Assembly (NCBI RefSeq): GCF_004803915.1
Contig: NZ_CP039396.1
Location: 1,364,001 to 1,428,000, forward strand
From: Duncaniella dubosii
GTDB taxonomy: Bacteria > Bacteroidota > Bacteroidia > Bacteroidales > Muribaculaceae
Direction of reading: 5' to 3'
Length of the DNA: 64,000 nucleotides
Shown here: positions 27,164-36,770 of the stretch, one piece after another
Layout: the number at the start of each line of letters is the position of its first letter
How positions within the stretch are numbered: the stretch's first letter is position 1
Notes under the pieces: generated by a model
Database searches by the model: none
The model's input: the letters and a program-made list of their open reading frames with translations, nothing else
What the model was told of the DNA's origin: nothing
Made by a program: the position numbers and the translations under genes

Positions 27164-28900
27164 ATGGAAGATAAATATATAGTGGCTCTCGAAATCGGGA
27201 GTTCGAAAATAAAAGGAGCGATAGGCACGGTAGATGCATCAGGGACGTTGAGTGTGAAGACTGTCGAGGAGGAACGGCTCATTGACAGTGTCCGCTATGG
27301 CTGCATCCTCAATGTCCTTGAAACTGCAACTGCCATACGCACTGTGCTTAATCGTTTGGAGCAGCGTGAACCTCAGCGCAAAATAACGGGGGTCTACGTG
27401 GCGGTCGGAGGTCGTTCGCTCATGTCGCAGGAAATAGAGATCGAACGCAGTCTGTCGTCAGAAATGGAGATAACAAATGCATTGATCAACGATATAACGG
27501 ATGAGGCTCTCAGCAACCAGCTTCATGAACGTACGATCGTCGGAGTGTCTCCGAAAGAATTTCGTGTCGACAACTTCCCTGCGCCCAGAGTGGTCGGCAT
27601 GTTCGGATCCCACATATCGGCACGTCTCAATCTGATCAGCTGTCGCGACCAGCTTATGCGAAAGCTCAATATGGTGCTTGACGAGCGTCTGCATATCACT
27701 ATCAATGATTTATTTGTCCGTCCTCTTGCCGAAGCAGACCTTGTGCTTTATCCGGAGGAGAAGCGACAGGGATGTATGTTTGTCGACTGCGGGGCAGATA
27801 CGACAACTGTCGCCATCTACAAGAACGGTGTGCTGATGTATCTGTCGACAATTCCTATGGGATCACGTCATATAACCCGCGATATAACAGCACTCAATAT
27901 TCTTGAAGAGCGTGCAGAGGATCTGAAGATTCAAGGTGGCAATGCGCTTACCAATTCCGATTCCTCTAATATGGTCCATAATGTGGCCGGAGTTGATTTC
28001 GTTCAGATAAACAACTATGTGGCCGCCCGCGCAGGAGAGATTGTGGCAAATGTCAACGAACAGATAAAATATGCCGGACTTAGTCCCGATAAGCTTCCCG
28101 GAGGCATAGTCCTTGTGGGGCGTGGGGCGAAGCTCAACGGTTTCGACCGTCGTCTTGCGAACATCACGACCATGAATGTTCGCTTCGGCTCTCCGACCAA
28201 TCGAATCCGTATTCTTGACGGTCGTCTCAACGGTTCGGATCATGTCGATGTCATATCAATACTTGCAGCTGCTGCAAAAGAAAAAAATGTGTGTGAGTGT
28301 ATGGAACGCATCATGCCGGAATATTCATATGCTTCCGCATCGCAGCATCAGCCCGTGCAACCTGTATCGGAACCTGCTCAGCCCTATCAACAACCGGCCT
28401 ATCAGCAGCCACAGCAACCACAGCCTGCACAATATCAGCCGGCCTATCAGCCGCAACCGGTTTCGCAGCCTGCTCCGGCTCCATACCAGCAGCCTCAGCA
28501 ACAGCCTTATCAGCAACCGGTCCAGCAACCTGTGCAGCAGCCGCAATATCAGCCGGTACAGCAGCCGCAACCGATACCACAGTCTGCACCATATCAGCCG
28601 GCCTATCAGCCAGCTCAACCCCAATATCAGCAGCCTCAACAACCGATACCTCAGCAACCGATGACTGGCGGTTATCCTTATCAGGCCGGACAGCAGCCTT
28701 ATCAGGCACCTCAGACTCCGGATAATCCCTATCGTACGCAGGCGCGTAACATTACGGCTGCCGAAGCTCCTGCAAAACCGGCTGCCGAACAACAGCAGAG
28801 CAGGAACTGGTTTTCCAGAAAGCTGGGGGCGCTTCGTGACCGTGCGGTATCACTCATGACAGAACCTGTCGAAGATGATGATCCCGACAATGACAACTAA
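27164..28900 (+). CDS. ftsA: cell division protein FtsA with Q/P-rich C-terminal extension
   Basis: 578 residues, about 150 longer than E. coli FtsA. Residues 1-390 are the actin-like ATPase fold: VALEIGSSKIKGAIG, CMFVDCGADTTTVAIYKNG and GGIVLVGRGAKLNGF. From about residue 395 to 525 the protein is a low-complexity chain of Gln, Pro, Tyr and Ala. The last ~25 residues (RNWFSRKLGALRDRAVSLMTEP) form an amphipathic-looking helix, the expected membrane-targeting sequence. FtsA tethers FtsZ to the membrane; the Q/P-rich stretch would act as a long flexible linker to the membrane helix. Confidence 0.95.
   Translation: MEDKYIVALEIGSSKIKGAIGTVDASGTLSVKTVEEERLIDSVRYGCILNVLETATAIRTVLNRLEQREPQRKITGVYVAVGGRSLMSQEIEIERSLSSEMEITNALINDITDEALSNQLHERTIVGVSPKEFRVDNFPAPRVVGMFGSHISARLNLISCRDQLMRKLNMVLDERLHITINDLFVRPLAEADLVLYPEEKRQGCMFVDCGADTTTVAIYKNGVLMYLSTIPMGSRHITRDITALNILEERAEDLKIQGGNALTNSDSSNMVHNVAGVDFVQINNYVAARAGEIVANVNEQIKYAGLSPDKLPGGIVLVGRGAKLNGFDRRLANITTMNVRFGSPTNRIRILDGRLNGSDHVDVISILAAAAKEKNVCECMERIMPEYSYASASQHQPVQPVSEPAQPYQQPAYQQPQQPQPAQYQPAYQPQPVSQPAPAPYQQPQQQPYQQPVQQPVQQPQYQPVQQPQPIPQSAPYQPAYQPAQPQYQQPQQPIPQQPMTGGYPYQAGQQPYQAPQTPDNPYRTQARNITAAEAPAKPAAEQQQSRNWFSRKLGALRDRAVSLMTEPVEDDDPDNDN
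28350..28730 (+). repeat. degenerate Q/P-rich repeat tract within ftsA
   Basis: Imperfect short repeats built around CAG-CCG/CAA-CCG and TAT-CAG codons encode strings such as YQQP, QPAYQ and QYQP. The tract gives spurious long open frames on both strands. It is prone to length change and is worth comparing between strains. Confidence 0.75.
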
Positions 28901-28975
28901 TCAGACAACGCTTTGATATATAAATAGTTTAGAATAAATTTCATACACTGACGTCTAACCTCAAGCAGTAAAAAA

Positions 28976-30433
28976 ATGGACGAAAACAAAAATCAGTATA
29001 ATCAAGACATTTCAGACACCTCTGCCTTCAAGGGCAACACTATGGCACCTGACCTTGCATGCAATATAATGGCTATCGGTGTGGGCGGTGGCGGTAACAA
29101 TGCCGTCAACCACATGTATGTACAGGGCATTAAAAGTGTCTCGTTTGTCAATATCAATACAGACCGTCAGGCTCTATGTCATTCGCAGGTTCCCCACACT
29201 CTTGAAATCGGCGACGGACTCGGCGCAGGCAACAAGCCTGAGAAGGCCCGCGATTTTGCCGAGGAGAGTGCCGAAGAGATTGCAGCCTTGTTTGACGACC
29301 AGACAAAAATGGTGTTTATCACCGCCGGTATGGGTGGTGGCACGGGGACAGGTGCCGCTCCCGTGGTCGCACGTATTGCCAAGCAGCGCGGTCTGCTTAC
29401 AATCGGCATCGTGACAATCCCCTTCCTTTTCGAAGGTCAGAAAAAAATTAAGAAGGCTATTGCCGGAGCTGACGAGATGGCAAAGCATGTCGATGCCCTC
29501 CTCGTCATAAACAACGAACGGCTCGGTGAGATATACGGCGATCTTGATTTCCTGAACGCGTTCGGCAAGGCCGATGACACTCTCTCGATTGCCGCACGTT
29601 CAATCTCGGAACTTATCACTTGCAACGGGCTCATCAACCTTGACTTCAACGACGTTGACTCGACTCTCCGCGACGGAGGTGCAGCAATCATCTCGACAGG
29701 TTACGGCGAAGGCGAGGAACGTGTCACCAAGGCTATCCGCGACGCTCTCAACTCACCGCTTCTGAAAAACCGCGACATACTCGGATCGAAGAAGCTCCTG
29801 TTCAATCTATATTTCAACCCCAACGCCGAGGAGAAGTTCCTCATGAGCGAGACCCGCGAAATCACAGACTTCATCGGCTCGATCACGACCGATGTCGATG
29901 TGATCTGGGGTGTCGGATTTGATGAAAACCTCGGCAACGGTGTTAAGATGACCATCCTTGCCTCAGGATTCGATGTCACTCTCCGTGAAGAGGAAGAAGA
30001 ACTCATGGCAAACGGCATGAGCGGTTTCGGATTCGGCGGCGGTAAGCCAGGCGGACGTCCCGCAACCACGACTCCTCCTCCCGCACCTGCCAAGAGCGGT
30101 ATTCAGACAGCTCCCGCAGCCCCGGCAGTTGCGCCTAAGGTCAATACACCTAATCCCTCTGAGATCACCGACGAGCGTCTTGCCGAGGAATATGGTCTGA
30201 CAAAAATCAAAGACCTCACCGAAGGCAAGGACCGTACGTCGACGATAATTCTCGGTCTTGACCAGCTTGACGACGATGCTATCTGTGATATACTTGAAAA
30301 GTATCCTACCTACAAGCGAGACCGCAAGATTGTCGAGAGTGTCCGCACCGGCATGTCGGAATATGTTGGCTCTCACACACCCTCACCGGTGCAGCAGGGA
30401 GGGTCGGCAGGAATGACCGTTGTCTTCGGCTGA
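28976..30433 (+). CDS. ftsZ: cell division protein FtsZ
   Basis: 485 residues. The tubulin-like GTPase signature GGGTGTGAAPVVA follows TAGM, and GVGGGGNNAVNHMY, NTDRQAL and DLDFLNAFGKADDTL are typical. The C-terminal part from about 345 (GFGFGGGKPGGRPATTTPPPAP) is a proline/glycine-rich linker, then a conserved-looking end with DDDAICDILEKYPTYKRDRK. The final residues (AGMTVVFG) lack the usual Proteobacterial tail, as in other Bacteroidales. It is the last gene of the cluster, closed by a long hairpin. Confidence 0.97.
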   Translation: MDENKNQYNQDISDTSAFKGNTMAPDLACNIMAIGVGGGGNNAVNHMYVQGIKSVSFVNINTDRQALCHSQVPHTLEIGDGLGAGNKPEKARDFAEESAEEIAALFDDQTKMVFITAGMGGGTGTGAAPVVARIAKQRGLLTIGIVTIPFLFEGQKKIKKAIAGADEMAKHVDALLVINNERLGEIYGDLDFLNAFGKADDTLSIAARSISELITCNGLINLDFNDVDSTLRDGGAAIISTGYGEGEERVTKAIRDALNSPLLKNRDILGSKKLLFNLYFNPNAEEKFLMSETREITDFIGSITTDVDVIWGVGFDENLGNGVKMTILASGFDVTLREEEEELMANGMSGFGFGGGKPGGRPATTTPPPAPAKSGIQTAPAAPAVAPKVNTPNPSEITDERLAEEYGLTKIKDLTEGKDRTSTIILGLDQLDDDAICDILEKYPTYKRDRKIVESVRTGMSEYVGSHTPSPVQQGGSAGMTVVFG

Positions 30434-30463
30434 TCTGACACACTATAGATATTCATAGATATA

Positions 30464-30512
30464 TGTAATAGCGAAGCAGGATTCCCGGCGGGAGTCCTGC
30501 TTCGCTATTACA
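30464..30512. terminator. long perfect hairpin between ftsZ and the GH67 gene
   Basis: An 18-bp perfect stem (30464-30481 with 30495-30512) encloses a small GC-rich inner hairpin (TCCC/GGGA). It sits between convergent genes and probably ends both transcripts, although no long T-run follows. Confidence 0.7.
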
Positions 30513-30556
30513 GTGTCTGGTATGTTATCTTATATATTTGTGTGTGCGACCGGCTT

Positions 30557-30905
30557 TTACCTTGTTTCGTTGAGCAGCTCCGGCGATGGGGATTCGTAGT
30601 TTGAAATAGGAAGTTTGATCTTCATCAGTTCTTCGAGAGTGTGGGATGGTGCTTCGATTGAGTCGGGGACAGGCATACGGGAATATTGCCGGAAGTATTG
30701 CAGACAAGCGTCGCGCCACCATTTTGCATCGCGCAACTGCGTGTCGAGTCTGATTGCGACATCCGCATAAATTTCTGGGTCGATATATGGCCGTGCGTTT
30801 TTCCAGACATCCTGATAGGTTGCAACCTTGTCGACACCTCGCTGATAGGCGTGGCAGAGTTCATCCCAAAGGCTTCTGCCCGATTTCATGGTGTGAGTCC
30901 ACGGG
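30557..30905 (-). pseudogene. GH67 alpha-glucuronidase, C-terminal fragment after frameshift
   Basis: In the frame one base off the main part, [21 protein letters not shown] and KWWRDACLQYFRQYS are the conserved end of GH67 enzymes. The fragment joins the upstream part at the CCC run at 30903-30905: restoring one C gives [12 protein letters not shown], the expected continuation. It ends at 30557 with a normal stop. Confidence 0.85.
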
Positions 30906-32574
30906 CGTGGTGAAACCATAGCAGGAATTCTTCGGGGCATGTGTTTATGTCGGCGAGCTGTTTTCTCATGCTCTCGGGATATTGCCCCGTGGCATTGCTG
31001 CCTGTCGGAGAGCGGTCAAAGCCAATGCCCACGGTGTCGGCTCGGTGATAATATACCGGCAGCCAGTCGGGGCGTGCGCCCTTGATATCACACCAAGGCT
31101 CAGGGCCGTAGTGGTGGCCGAAAGCGAAGAGATGGTGCAGTCCCAGAGGCATCATATAGTCGACCACGGCCTCACGGCTTGTCATAAACATATCGGAGAG
31201 AGATTGGTAGATGTCGTTTGGAGTCCGCGTTTTGTCGACAAGACTTAAAGCAAGCCATTCGTCTGCGATTCGGGATGGTGAAAGATCCGGATTCCATGCC
31301 AGCCGTCCGAACGCGTACCAGTTGGCTTGGGCGAGAGGGTTGCCTGTCCAGTTTTTGTCGTCACCGATGTTTGCGACACCTGCGACAGCTTTTAGCGATT
31401 CGGGACGGACATATTCAAAAAATTCACTCCACATCGGGGCGAGAAATGCCAGATGGTTCGCATGTCCGAGATATTCCTGTGTTACCTGAAACTCTACCAT
31501 TTGGTCTGTTTCCGGCATTGCGCCGAAGAGCGGAGAGTAAGGCTCGCGTGGCTGAAAATCAATCGGACCGTTTTTAATCTGAATCACTACGTTTGACTCA
31601 AATTTGCCGTCGAGAGGCTGAAATTCAAGATAAGCCTGTTTCGCCCGGTCGGCATCGGCCGGAGAATAGACGAATGCACGCCACATGACAATCCCGCCGT
31701 AAGGTCTGAGCGCTTTGGCAAGCATGTTTGCCCCGTCGGCATGAGTGCGGTTGAAATCCATAGGGCCCGGCTGGCCTTCGGAATTGGCTTTGACAAGAAA
31801 TCCTCCGAAGTCCGGGATAAGGCCGTAGATTTCCTTGGCCTTGTCTTTCCACCATTTGTTGACTCGTCTGTCAAGCGGGTCGGCGGTAGGAAGCGAGTCA
31901 AGTGCCATAGGAGAAGCGAAATTGACCGACAGATACACCTTTATTCCGTATGGACGGAATATGTCTGCGAGAGCGGCGACTTTGACCAGATAGTCGTGAG
32001 ATAGAATGCGGGGTGAGGCATTGACATTGTTGAGCACGGTTCCGTTTATCCCGATTGCCGCATTTGCGCGTGCGTATTCCTCATAGCGTGGTGAGATGGT
32101 CTTCGGTAGTTCATCCCATTTCCACAGCGAGTGCCCCGCATAGCCGCGCTCTATTGTTCCGTCAAGATTGTCCCAATGGTTAAGTATGCGCAGTCCGTAG
32201 GCCGGGGAGCCGTAAAGGCAGCTGTCTTTTCCGCTTTGTGGATTGCGGAGCAGGGCGTATGCGCCATATAGTATCCCAAGGTCGTCAGAGCCTTGTATGA
32301 CTATCTCATCATCTGTCCGGCTGATTGCATACCCGTTACGCGGGAGCTTCTTGGCGACTCCCTCCTTGGTAAGTCTGACAGGCTGGCCTTTCCAGTTGTC
32401 ACGTAGTTCCCGTGATGCGATTGAGAGTGTCGGCGAGATAGTTTTTTGATCGACTGTCACTGAAGCTTTTCCCTCTTTTCCGTATGGAAGCCAGCTGATG
32501 TGGCTTTGGTCTGCTGTCGCTGACAGCGAGAGCATGATTAAAAGGGATAAGAAAAGTGTCCGATATTGATTCAT
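30886..32574 (-). CDS. GH67 alpha-glucuronidase, main part (frameshifted)
   Basis: 562 residues in this frame, about 672 when joined to the 3' fragment, the normal GH67 length. A signal peptide ([14 protein letters not shown]) is followed by the N-terminal beta domain and the barrel domain: [38 protein letters not shown] and [15 protein letters not shown] are family hallmarks. GH67 enzymes release 4-O-methylglucuronic acid from the ends of xylo-oligosaccharides made by GH10 xylanases. The frame breaks at HHARGLTP; the true end is encoded in the next frame. It is the downstream member of the xylan locus, on the same strand but separated by the small His-rich gene. Confidence 0.92.
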   Translation of the reverse strand: MNQYRTLFLSLLIMLSLSATADQSHISWLPYGKEGKASVTVDQKTISPTLSIASRELRDNWKGQPVRLTKEGVAKKLPRNGYAISRTDDEIVIQGSDDLGILYGAYALLRNPQSGKDSCLYGSPAYGLRILNHWDNLDGTIERGYAGHSLWKWDELPKTISPRYEEYARANAAIGINGTVLNNVNASPRILSHDYLVKVAALADIFRPYGIKVYLSVNFASPMALDSLPTADPLDRRVNKWWKDKAKEIYGLIPDFGGFLVKANSEGQPGPMDFNRTHADGANMLAKALRPYGGIVMWRAFVYSPADADRAKQAYLEFQPLDGKFESNVVIQIKNGPIDFQPREPYSPLFGAMPETDQMVEFQVTQEYLGHANHLAFLAPMWSEFFEYVRPESLKAVAGVANIGDDKNWTGNPLAQANWYAFGRLAWNPDLSPSRIADEWLALSLVDKTRTPNDIYQSLSDMFMTSREAVVDYMMPLGLHHLFAFGHHYGPEPWCDIKGARPDWLPVYYHRADTVGIGFDRSPTGSNATGQYPESMRKQLADINTCPEEFLLWFHHARGLTP

Positions 32575-32732
32575 AGACTGAAATATCTGGTTGGTAGTTG
32601 TTAGGACGGATTATATAGATTTTGCTTGCCCTTGGTCGATAATTCCAATATGTTGGTCATAATGTCTATCTGCTCAACTTTATGTTAGTCGGGAAAGTTG
32701 TATGAATATACAATCCCCAAATTCAAAAAGTC

Positions 32733-33083
32733 ATGAAACGAATAGCAGCATTAGCCCTTTCGGCAGCAATCGCAGGTTCTACTCTTATGGTAGGACAGAC
32801 AAATGTATCGTTTTGGATGGACCTTGGAGGGACTGGAGTAAGTGTCAACCATCATTCAGGCCGTCATGTACCGCCTCCACCTCCGCCACGCAGAGTGGTT
32901 CATTATGTGGACTATGGCTGGGACGGCCCGCGTGGTTATTATGATTACGGAGACCATCACCACAGCAAAAAGCTGAAGAAAAGATATAAGAAATATCGTA
33001 AGGCCCAGAAAAAATTCTACAAGGAACTCTACAAGCATCACAGACATCATGGCCGTCACCATTGGGATGACGATGATGATTGA
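32733..33083 (+). CDS. small secreted histidine-rich protein
   Basis: 116 residues with a signal peptide (MKRIAALALSAAIAGSTLMVG). The mature part has a proline run (PPPPPP), a YGWDGPRGYYDYGD segment, a Lys/Tyr-rich helix (KKLKKRYKKYRKAQKKFYKELY) and a terminal His/Asp cluster (HHRHHGRHHWDDDDD). Such a tail could bind metal ions such as zinc, nickel or copper, but no function is known. It is the only plus-strand gene between two parts of the xylan locus and has its own terminator. Short secreted proteins of this design occur in other Bacteroidales. Confidence 0.7.
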   Translation: MKRIAALALSAAIAGSTLMVGQTNVSFWMDLGGTGVSVNHHSGRHVPPPPPPRRVVHYVDYGWDGPRGYYDYGDHHHSKKLKKRYKKYRKAQKKFYKELYKHHRHHGRHHWDDDDD

Positions 33084-33087
33084 ACAG

Positions 33088-33119
33088 AGTAGGGACGTGG
33101 TTTTTACCGCGTCCCTACT
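33088..33119. terminator. hairpin between the His-rich gene and the GH43 gene
   Basis: AGTAGGGACG (33088-33097) pairs with CGTCCCTACT (33110-33119), with further pairing of GG/CC around a TTTTT-containing loop. It lies 4 bases after the plus-strand stop and 18 bases before the GH43 stop. Confidence 0.7.
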
Positions 33120-33137
33120 TCCTGATTGCACGGGATA

Positions 33138-34133
33138 TTACTCATTATAAGGGTCGCCGCCTCCGTCAATCGGGAGAATATGGCCTTCTTCATCGTAAGT
33201 AAGTTCACAGACCTTTAGGCTGCGTAACCATGATTTACCGCCGGAGGGTACACTGTCGTGATGGAAAAGATACCATTTGCCTTCATATTCGATGATGGAG
33301 TGGTGTGTTGTCCATCCGACAACGGGTGTGAGGATGACACCTTGGTAGACAAATGGTCCGTAGGGGTTGTCTCCGATGGCATAGCAGAGCAGGTGGCTGT
33401 CGCCTGTGGAATATGAGAGGTAGTATTTGCCATTGTGTTTGTGAACCCACGAGGCTTCGAAGAAGCGGTGGGGATCATCGGCTTTCAACGGATTTCCCTC
33501 AGCGTCGAGGATTACTATCGGGCGCGGTTCTTCGGCAAACTGCAACATGTCTTTTGTCAGACGTACGCAGCGGGAGGGCAACGCCGGTTCGTCACCTTCG
33601 GGAAGGCAAGCTGATTCAAGTGCCTTGTTGTCACGGTAGCGTTGCAGCTGTCCGCCCCAGATTCCGCCGAAGTAGAGATAATATTCGCCATTGTCAGGGA
33701 AAACACAGATATCTATCGAGTAAGATCCCCTTATAGGGTCGGGTTGTGGGATGAACGGCCCTTCAGGACGGTCGCTTATTGCAACGCCTATGCGGAATAT
33801 GTCGTTCTTATCTTTTAGTGGAAAATATAGATAGTATTTCCCGTCCTTTTCCGCGCAGTCGCAATCCCAGAGCTGTCGGCCTGCCCACGGAATATCTGCG
33901 ATATCGAGCGCTTTGCCGTGGTCTGTCACATGGTCCGTCATAGGATTGCCGTCGATTGTCAGGACGTGCATGTCTTTCATGACATACTGGTCACCATTGT
34001 CGTTCTCGATGTTTTCACATTCCCAGTCATGTGACGGATAGATATAGATTTTGCCGTTGAACACGTGGACGCTCGGATCGGCCATGTAGTCATCCGGGAA
34101 CAGGTATCTTTTTTCAGGAGACAGTAGTTTCAT
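33138..34133 (-). CDS. GH43 family glycoside hydrolase (beta-xylosidase/arabinofuranosidase type)
   Basis: 331 residues without a signal peptide, so probably cytoplasmic. The five-bladed propeller motifs of GH43 are visible: YMADPSVHVFNGKIYIYPSHD (general base Asp), GSYSIDICVFPDNGEYYLYFGG (second Asp) and FFEASWVHKHNGKYYLSYS (acid Glu). It would release xylose or arabinose from short xylo-oligosaccharides brought in by the neighbouring symporter. It starts 33 bases after the GH10 gene on the same strand. Exact substrate cannot be read from sequence. Confidence 0.9.
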   Translation of the reverse strand: MKLLSPEKRYLFPDDYMADPSVHVFNGKIYIYPSHDWECENIENDNGDQYVMKDMHVLTIDGNPMTDHVTDHGKALDIADIPWAGRQLWDCDCAEKDGKYYLYFPLKDKNDIFRIGVAISDRPEGPFIPQPDPIRGSYSIDICVFPDNGEYYLYFGGIWGGQLQRYRDNKALESACLPEGDEPALPSRCVRLTKDMLQFAEEPRPIVILDAEGNPLKADDPHRFFEASWVHKHNGKYYLSYSTGDSHLLCYAIGDNPYGPFVYQGVILTPVVGWTTHHSIIEYEGKWYLFHHDSVPSGGKSWLRSLKVCELTYDEEGHILPIDGGGDPYNE

Positions 34134-34166
34134 TGTATATTGTTCTGATTGATTAATGGTTTACTA

Positions 34167-35282
34167 TCAGTTCGCAGTGGATTCCGCGAGGCGGTTTTCC
34201 ATGAATGGTTTTAGATTGTAGTCCCTGTCAAACAGCAGAGGATACTCGACACGTCCTTTCATCGGGAAATTGTTTTTCCATGACATGCCATCGTGTGTGC
34301 CCCATGCCGTTACTCTTGATATGACATCCGAGTGGCGGAGAAGTATGTCGGTCACAGAGTCCATCCGGCAGTTCCACCTTTCGGCAAGGTCAGCGGGCAG
34401 TCCGTCAGGATAGGGATTGAAGACTGTGTTGTAGACGATGCTGTCAGAAATATTGGCGCTACGGCTCACGGTCGGAAGAGCGCTCATGTCCCATTCGGTT
34501 ATCATCACATTGCAGCCTGTCGAAGCATAGGCCTCGATCGACTTCTCGAATTCATTGAAGTCGGGATAATCCATTCCCATGTGGGCCTGCATGCCTATGC
34601 CGTCGATGCGGAGGCCTTTTGACTTCATGTCGTTTACAAGTTTCACGTATGCTTCACGCTTTGCCGGCACGTTCATGGCATAGTCATTGATGTAAAGTTC
34701 CGCATCCGGGTCGGCTTCGTGGGCATACTGGAATGCAAGCGGGATGAACTCTTCACCCAGAATATCATAGAAAGGTGATTTGCGGTAAGAGCCGTCTTCG
34801 ACGATGGCTTCGTTGACCACGTCCCAACCCTTTATCTTGCCTTTGTAGCGGGTCATGACAGTCGTGATATGGTCGTGCATACGCTGTTTAAGCACTTCAG
34901 GCGCTACGGGATTGCCTACGGAATCGACTGCAAACCACGGGGCGAGCTGGGAATGCCATATCAGGGTATGGCCGATTATTGCCATGTTGTTGCGCTGTCC
35001 GTAATCTACGAATGCGTCGGCATCATCCCAGAAATAAGTATCCTCTGCAGGATGGATTTCCTCGCACTTCATACAGTTTTCAGCCACGATTGAATTGAAA
35101 TGACGGCGCACGATTGAATCGGATTTAGGATCATTACCTTTGACATGGTTCATGTTGATGGCTGCCCCGATGAGGAAGTCATTGGCAAAATATTCTTTCA
35201 TCGTCGGCTCGGCTTTCTCAGTGGCGCACGCCGAAAAGAATAGTAAGGTCGCTGTAGAGACTGGCAGGACGAATTTTCTCAT
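34167..35282 (-). CDS. GH10 endo-1,4-beta-xylanase lipoprotein
   Basis: 371 residues. A lipoprotein signal ends in FSAC (Cys19). The barrel shows GAAINMNHVKGND, NSIVAENCMKCEEIHP, IIGHTLIWHSQLAPWF, the acid/base Glu158 in WDVVNEAI and the nucleophile Glu263 in ITEWDMS. The catalytic module fills the protein, with no carbohydrate-binding insert visible. GH10 enzymes cut the xylan backbone and leave oligosaccharides that GH67 can act on. The gene lies between the GPH symporter and the GH43 gene. Confidence 0.95.
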   Translation of the reverse strand: MRKFVLPVSTATLLFFSACATEKAEPTMKEYFANDFLIGAAINMNHVKGNDPKSDSIVRRHFNSIVAENCMKCEEIHPAEDTYFWDDADAFVDYGQRNNMAIIGHTLIWHSQLAPWFAVDSVGNPVAPEVLKQRMHDHITTVMTRYKGKIKGWDVVNEAIVEDGSYRKSPFYDILGEEFIPLAFQYAHEADPDAELYINDYAMNVPAKREAYVKLVNDMKSKGLRIDGIGMQAHMGMDYPDFNEFEKSIEAYASTGCNVMITEWDMSALPTVSRSANISDSIVYNTVFNPYPDGLPADLAERWNCRMDSVTDILLRHSDVISRVTAWGTHDGMSWKNNFPMKGRVEYPLLFDRDYNLKPFMENRLAESTAN

Positions 35283-35315
35283 AAACTGATTGTATTGATG
35301 AAATTTGGTTTGAGG

Positions 35316-36728
35316 TCAATTGCGTGATTCGATTTCACGGTTGATACGGTCGATCACATCGTCGTCAAGTTCATAGCGGGAGATGATGAACATTGCGAGA
35401 GCGAGAAGAATGGCGGGGATAACAGCCACAAGCCAGAGAATGCCCTGCTGTGCGAACGGTGTCTGCGTAAGAGCTTCTTTCTGGAAACCGACGAATGCGA
35501 GGACCAGGCCGGGGACTACACCACCCAAAGCCATGCCGGCCTTATAGAAAATACCGGTCAGAGCGTTTACTATGCCTGATATGCGACGGCCGTGGGTGTA
35601 TTCTCCATAGGAGATGACTTCAGGCACGAGAGCCCACATATAGCCGGTGGCAACAATGACACCTGTCGATTTTATGAACTGGGCTATGTATACGAGTATC
35701 ATGTATTGTTTCAGGGCTTCGATCATTGATATGGCATAGAGCATCATCATGCCGATGATTGCGACGATAAGGAATATGTAGAACATGCCTTTCTTGCCGA
35801 CCATTTTCTTGATTGCGGGAATCATCGGCATGAAAATGAAAGCCGGGATTGAGCCGAGTCCCATGAATATGGACAGTTCGGCGGCAGAACCTCCGAGGTT
35901 GTACTGGATATAGTATGCGCCAGCTGCATTTCCCACGGCCATCATGGCAAATGCAGTAACAAAAAAGAATGCGAGAATGCGCAGCGGACGGTTATGGACA
36001 AATTCCATCCAAAGGTCTGTCACTTTGACATTCTCTGTTTCTTTTGAATCCATCACCACGCGTTCGCGGCACTGAGAGAAGCAGAAAATCAGCAGTCCGA
36101 GTCCGACGCAGCCATAGAGAGCCATAGTAGCGAACCATGCGCTGTCGTTCATAGACATGTCGGTCGTTTCGGTAGGGTCGAATATGCGCAATACGAATGG
36201 AATACCCATCCCGACGGCAAGACCTCCGACATTTGCCATGAACATGCGGACAGATGTCAGTTTGGTGATTTCAGCCGTGTCGCGTGTTAGTGATGCGTTT
36301 AGCGCTCCGTAGGGTACGTTGACGAGGGTGTAGCACATCGAAAGTCCTACGTATGTGATATAGGCATAGAGCAGAGAGCCGGAAAAGCCGTTCCAGAAAC
36401 AGAGGATAGCAAAGCCGGTCAGAGGAATGCCTCCAAGTATCAGATAGGAGCGGTATTTTCCAAGACGGGGGTTATTTTTGTCGACAAAAGTTCCTACAAT
36501 CGGATCCCAGATTACGTCGACTATACGTACAATCAAAAACATGACAGCCGCTATGGCGGGGTCAAGGCCATAGACATTGGTGTAGAAAAACAGCAGATAC
36601 ATGCTGATTGTCTGATATATCAGATTTTGTGCGAGATCGCCTGAGCCGAATCCTATGCACTGCAGCATGGAGAGTTTGTAGAAACCTTTGGCTTCTTGTG
36701 ACTGTGACATATTGATACTTGCTTCCAT
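35316..36728 (-). CDS. GPH-family sugar:cation symporter (MFS)
   Basis: 470 residues with about 12 membrane segments. The N-terminal YKLSMLQCIGFGSGDLAQNLIYQTISMYLLFFYT and the loop DPIVGTFVDKNNPRLGKYRSYLI are typical of the glycoside-pentoside-hexuronide symporters (MelB/XynB-like). The start could also be Met7 (MSQSQEAKGF). In this position, directly upstream of GH10 and GH43 genes, it most likely carries xylo-oligosaccharides or aldouronic acids across the inner membrane; the substrate is inferred from context. Confidence 0.9.
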   Translation of the reverse strand: MEASINMSQSQEAKGFYKLSMLQCIGFGSGDLAQNLIYQTISMYLLFFYTNVYGLDPAIAAVMFLIVRIVDVIWDPIVGTFVDKNNPRLGKYRSYLILGGIPLTGFAILCFWNGFSGSLLYAYITYVGLSMCYTLVNVPYGALNASLTRDTAEITKLTSVRMFMANVGGLAVGMGIPFVLRIFDPTETTDMSMNDSAWFATMALYGCVGLGLLIFCFSQCRERVVMDSKETENVKVTDLWMEFVHNRPLRILAFFFVTAFAMMAVGNAAGAYYIQYNLGGSAAELSIFMGLGSIPAFIFMPMIPAIKKMVGKKGMFYIFLIVAIIGMMMLYAISMIEALKQYMILVYIAQFIKSTGVIVATGYMWALVPEVISYGEYTHGRRISGIVNALTGIFYKAGMALGGVVPGLVLAFVGFQKEALTQTPFAQQGILWLVAVIPAILLALAMFIISRYELDDDVIDRINREIESRN

Positions 36729-36770
36729 GGATTAAAGAATGCTTATGGTAAGATGTGGTTGTTTTGACAG

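Noticed and set aside
28297..28792. Several long Ala-, Ser- or Leu-rich open frames over the ftsA repeat tract
   Set aside because: Product of the low-complexity CAG/CCG repeats in other frames, not genes.
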